Shown piece by piece: positions 61,652-64,000 of a DNA stretch of 64,000 nt. The notes beneath the pieces are model-generated. The model saw only the letters and a program-made list of their open reading frames with translations. It was not told the DNA's origin and made no database searches. Every line of letters starts with the position of its first letter. Position 1 is the first letter of the stretch. The position numbers and the translations under genes are program-made. Source of the DNA: Argentina anserina (lineage: Eukaryota; Streptophyta; Magnoliopsida; Rosales; Rosaceae); NCBI RefSeq assembly GCF_933775445.1, contig NW_026089536.1:930001-994000 (forward strand), in the 5' to 3' direction.

Positions 61652-63978
61652 ATGCGAGTTTCTATTGAATTTGAGAGTTTTGCAAGTGTGGGAGTGTCTT
61701 TCTTTCAAACTGAGTATCTTTACATCGTTTGCGTATCTTTACTATTCCAATTGTGTATCTTTTCATTTCTCGTTTGAGTATCTTTCTGTAAGGCTTTCTG
61801 ATGCGAGTTTCTATTGAATTTGAGAGTTTTGCAAGTGTGGGAGTGTGTTTCTTTCAAACTGAGTATCTTTACATCGTTTGCGTATCTTTACTATTCCAAT
61901 TGTGTATCTTTACATCGTTTCCGTATCTTTACTATTCCAATTGTGTATCTTTACATTGTTTGCGTATCTTTACTATTCTAATTGAGTATCTTTTCATTTC
62001 TCGTTTGAGTATCTTTCTGTAAGGCTTTCTGATGCGAGTTTCTCATGAATTTGAGAGTTTTGCAAGTGTGGGAGTGTGTTTCTTTCAAACTGAGTATCTT
62101 TACATCGTTTGCGTATGTTTACTATTCCAATTGTGTATCTTTACATCGTTTGCGTATCTTTACTATTCCAATTGTGTATCTTTACATCGTTTGCGTATCT
62201 TTACTATTCCAATTGTGTATCTTTTCATTTCTCGTTTGAGTATCTTTCTGTAAGGCTTCTGATGCGAGTTTCTATTGTATTTGAGAGTTTTGCAAGTGTG
62301 GGAGTGTGTTTCTTTCAAACTGGGTATCTTTACATCGTTTGCGTATCTTTACTATTCCAATTGTGTATCTTTACATCGTTTGCGTATCTTTACTATTCCA
62401 ATTGTTTATCTTTTCATTTCTCGTTTGAGTATCTTTCTGTAAGGCTTCTGATGCGAGTTTCTATTGTATTTGAGAGTTTTGAAAGTGTGGGAGTGTGTTT
62501 CTTTCAAACTGGGTATCTTTACATCGTTTGCGTATCTTTACTATTCCAATTGTGTATCTTTACATCGTTTGCGTATCTTTACTATTCCAATTGTGTATCT
62601 TTTCATTTCTCGTTTGAGTATCTTTCTGTAAGGCTTCTGATGCGAGTTTCTATTGTATTTGAGAGTTTTGCTAGTGTGGGAGTGTGTTTCTTTCAAACTG
62701 AGTATCTTTACATCGTTTGCGTATCTTTACTATTCCAATTGTGTATCTTTTCATTTCTCGTTTGAGTATCTTTCTGTAAGGCTTCTGATGCGAGTTTCTA
62801 TTGTATTTGAGAGTTTTGCAAGTGTGGGAGTGTGTTTCTTTCAAACTGGATATCTTTACATCGTTTGCGTATCTTTACTATTCCAATTGTGTATCTTTAC
62901 ATCGTTTGCGTATCTTTACTATTCCAATTGTGTATCTTTACATCGTTTGCGTATCTTTACTATTCCAATTGTGTATCTTTTCATTTCTCGTTTGAGTATC
63001 TTTCTGTAAGGCTTCTGATGCGAGTTTCTATTGTATTTGAGAGTTTTGCAAGTGTGGGAGTGTGTTTCTTTCAAACTGGGTATCTTTACATCGTTTGCGT
63101 ATCTTTACTATTCCAATTGTGTATCTTTACATCGTTTGCGTATCTTTACTATTCCAATTGTGTATCTTTACATCGTTTGCGTATCTTTACTATTCCAATT
63201 GTGTATCTTTACATCGTTTGCGTATCTTTACTATTCCAATTGTGTATCTTTTCATTTCTCGTTTGAGTATCTTTCTGTAAGGCTTCTGATGCGAGTTTCT
63301 ATTGTATTTGAGAGTTTTGCAAGTGTGGGAGTGTGTTTCTTTCAAACTGGATATCTTTACATCGTTTGCGTATCTTTACTATTCCAATTGTGTATCTTTA
63401 CATCGTTTGCGTATCTTTACTATTCCAATTGTGTATCTTTACATCGTTTGCGTATCTTTACTATTCCAATTGTGTATCTTTTCATTTCTCGTTTGAGTAT
63501 CTTTCTGTAAGGCTTCTGATGCGAGTTTCTATTGTATTTGAGAGTTTTGCAAGTGTGGGAGTGTGTTTCTTTCAAACTGGGTATCTTTACATCGTTTGCG
63601 TATCTTTACTATTCCAATTGTGTATCTTTACATCGTTTGCGTATCTTTACTATTCCAATTGTGTATCTTTACATCGTTTGCGTATCTTTACTATTCCAAT
63701 TGTGTATCTTTACATCGTTTGCGTATCTTTACTATTCCAATTGTGTATCTTTTCATTTCTCGTTTGAGTATCTTTCTGTAAGGCTTCTGATGCGAGTTTC
63801 TATTGTATTTGAGAGTTTTGCAAGTGTGGGAGTGTGTTTCTTTCAAACTGAGGATCTTTACATCGTTTGCGTATCTTTACTATTCCAATTGTGTATCTTT
63901 ACATCGTTTGCGTATCTTTACTATTCTAATTGAGTATCTTTTCATTTCTCGTCTGAGTATCTTTCTGTAAGGCTTCTG
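61652..63978 (+). repeat. Right-end block with a 501-bp dimer (62788-63789)
   Basis: Units of 230 and 271 bp alternate at 62788, 63018, 63289 and 63519, giving two almost identical 501-bp dimers. The 230-bp member has ACTGGATATC and the 271-bp member ACTGGGTATC. Left of it, 62262-62788 resembles 24069-type units (TTTTGAAAGTG at about 62478) and 53394-type units (TTTTGCTAGTG at about 62669). Confidence 0.83.
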
Positions 63979-64000
63979 ATGCGAGTTTCTATTGTATTTG
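63979..64000 (+). repeat. Right-edge partial monomer
   Basis: The last 22 bases are the start of another monomer (ATGCGAGTTTCTATTG...). The array extends beyond the right edge. Confidence 0.95.

Larger units (their letters stand above)
1..64000 (+). repeat. Continuous satellite DNA array (about 325 head-to-tail monomers)
   Basis: The whole window is one repeat family in one orientation. I place monomer starts at the A of ATGCGAG (rarely ATTCGAG or AAGCGAG). Start-to-start spacings fall into discrete classes: 148/149, 189/190, 230/231, 271/272 and 312/313, plus one of 477, with a few small-indel variants (145, 147, 223, 229, 232). The classes differ by 41 bp because the monomer holds a variable number of a 41-bp subunit. 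The n=1 consensus is about 35% G+C with about 69 T and 27 A in 148 bases. No unique DNA, transposon, inversion or gene interrupts the array. A eukaryotic heterochromatic satellite is the natural reading; centromeric function is not shown by sequence alone. I recognise no named satellite family. Confidence 0.97.

Noticed and set aside
1..64000. CRISPR array
   Set aside because: Repeats of 41 and 148 bp are contiguous, with no unique spacers of constant length and no cas genes. The variable number of subunits is also wrong for CRISPR.
1..64000. Transposon or LTR origin
   Set aside because: I found no terminal inverted repeats, target-site duplications, primer-binding site, or protein domains such as transposase or reverse transcriptase. 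An ancient element as the source of the 84-bp part cannot be tested here.
1..64000. Telomeric repeats, rDNA, tRNA or 5S arrays
   Set aside because: No short G-rich telomere unit, no tRNA cloverleaf or box A/B pattern, and no recognisable rRNA segment was seen in the monomer.
1..64000. Bacterial or plasmid origin
   Set aside because: A gene-free 64-kb satellite with nested HORs has no known bacterial parallel, and there are no operons, ribosome binding sites or terminators. An assembly artefact remains possible, but the diverse private variants argue against simple read duplication.

Overview
The window is one uninterrupted tandem satellite DNA array. I see no protein-coding gene, RNA gene, mobile element or unique sequence in its 64,000 bases. 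Every stretch belongs to a single repeat family, always head-to-tail in one orientation, and both window edges cut through monomers, so the array continues on both sides. Arrays this long and this hierarchical point to a eukaryotic chromosome, in a centromeric, pericentromeric, subtelomeric or other heterochromatic block. The sequence does not identify the species. The consensus is about 35% G+C, and the given strand is T-rich (about 47% T against 18% A).

The repeat has four nested levels. (1) Short modules of 19, 22 and 23 bp, each starting GTATCTTT. (2) A 41-bp subunit made of the 19- and 22-bp modules. (3) A monomer with an 84-85 bp unique part (ATGCGAG...CAAACTGA plus flanks), a 23-bp module and n copies of the 41-bp subunit. 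Its length is 148/149 bp for n=1, 189/190 for n=2, 230/231 for n=3, 271/272 for n=4, 312/313 for n=5, and 477 for a single n=9 unit. The one-base alternation is CTTCTG versus CTTTCTG. I count about 325 complete monomers. (4) Higher-order repeats (HORs), in which ordered sets of distinguishable monomers recur.

The HOR period changes along the window: 3916 bp (with nested 1484 and 2432) at 1-7.0 kb; 2121 bp at 5.9-10.0 kb; 2471 bp at 9.9-14.4 kb; 609 bp at 15.9-17.5 kb; 3989 bp at 16.5-24.2 kb; 2530 bp at 25.9-29.6 kb around a run of eight n=1 monomers; about 6.7 kb linking 22.9-25.0 with 29.6-31.7 kb; a lengthening 1004/1261/1559 bp series at 31.7-37.3 kb; 2737 bp at 37.3-41.9 kb; 2209 bp at 42.0-47.2 kb; mixed 1708/2234/3412 bp relations at 47.2-53.9 kb; and 6213, about 1243 and 501 bp at 53.9-64.0 kb. 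This mosaic is what repeated unequal exchange, local amplification and gene conversion would leave.

Open reading frames of 60-257 codons occur throughout, but they are by-products of a stop-poor repeat. Monomer lengths cover all three values modulo 3 and no frame is kept. Coordinates of monomers were read by eye from the position of ATGCGAG and should be good to a base or so; HOR ends are approximate (within about one monomer).
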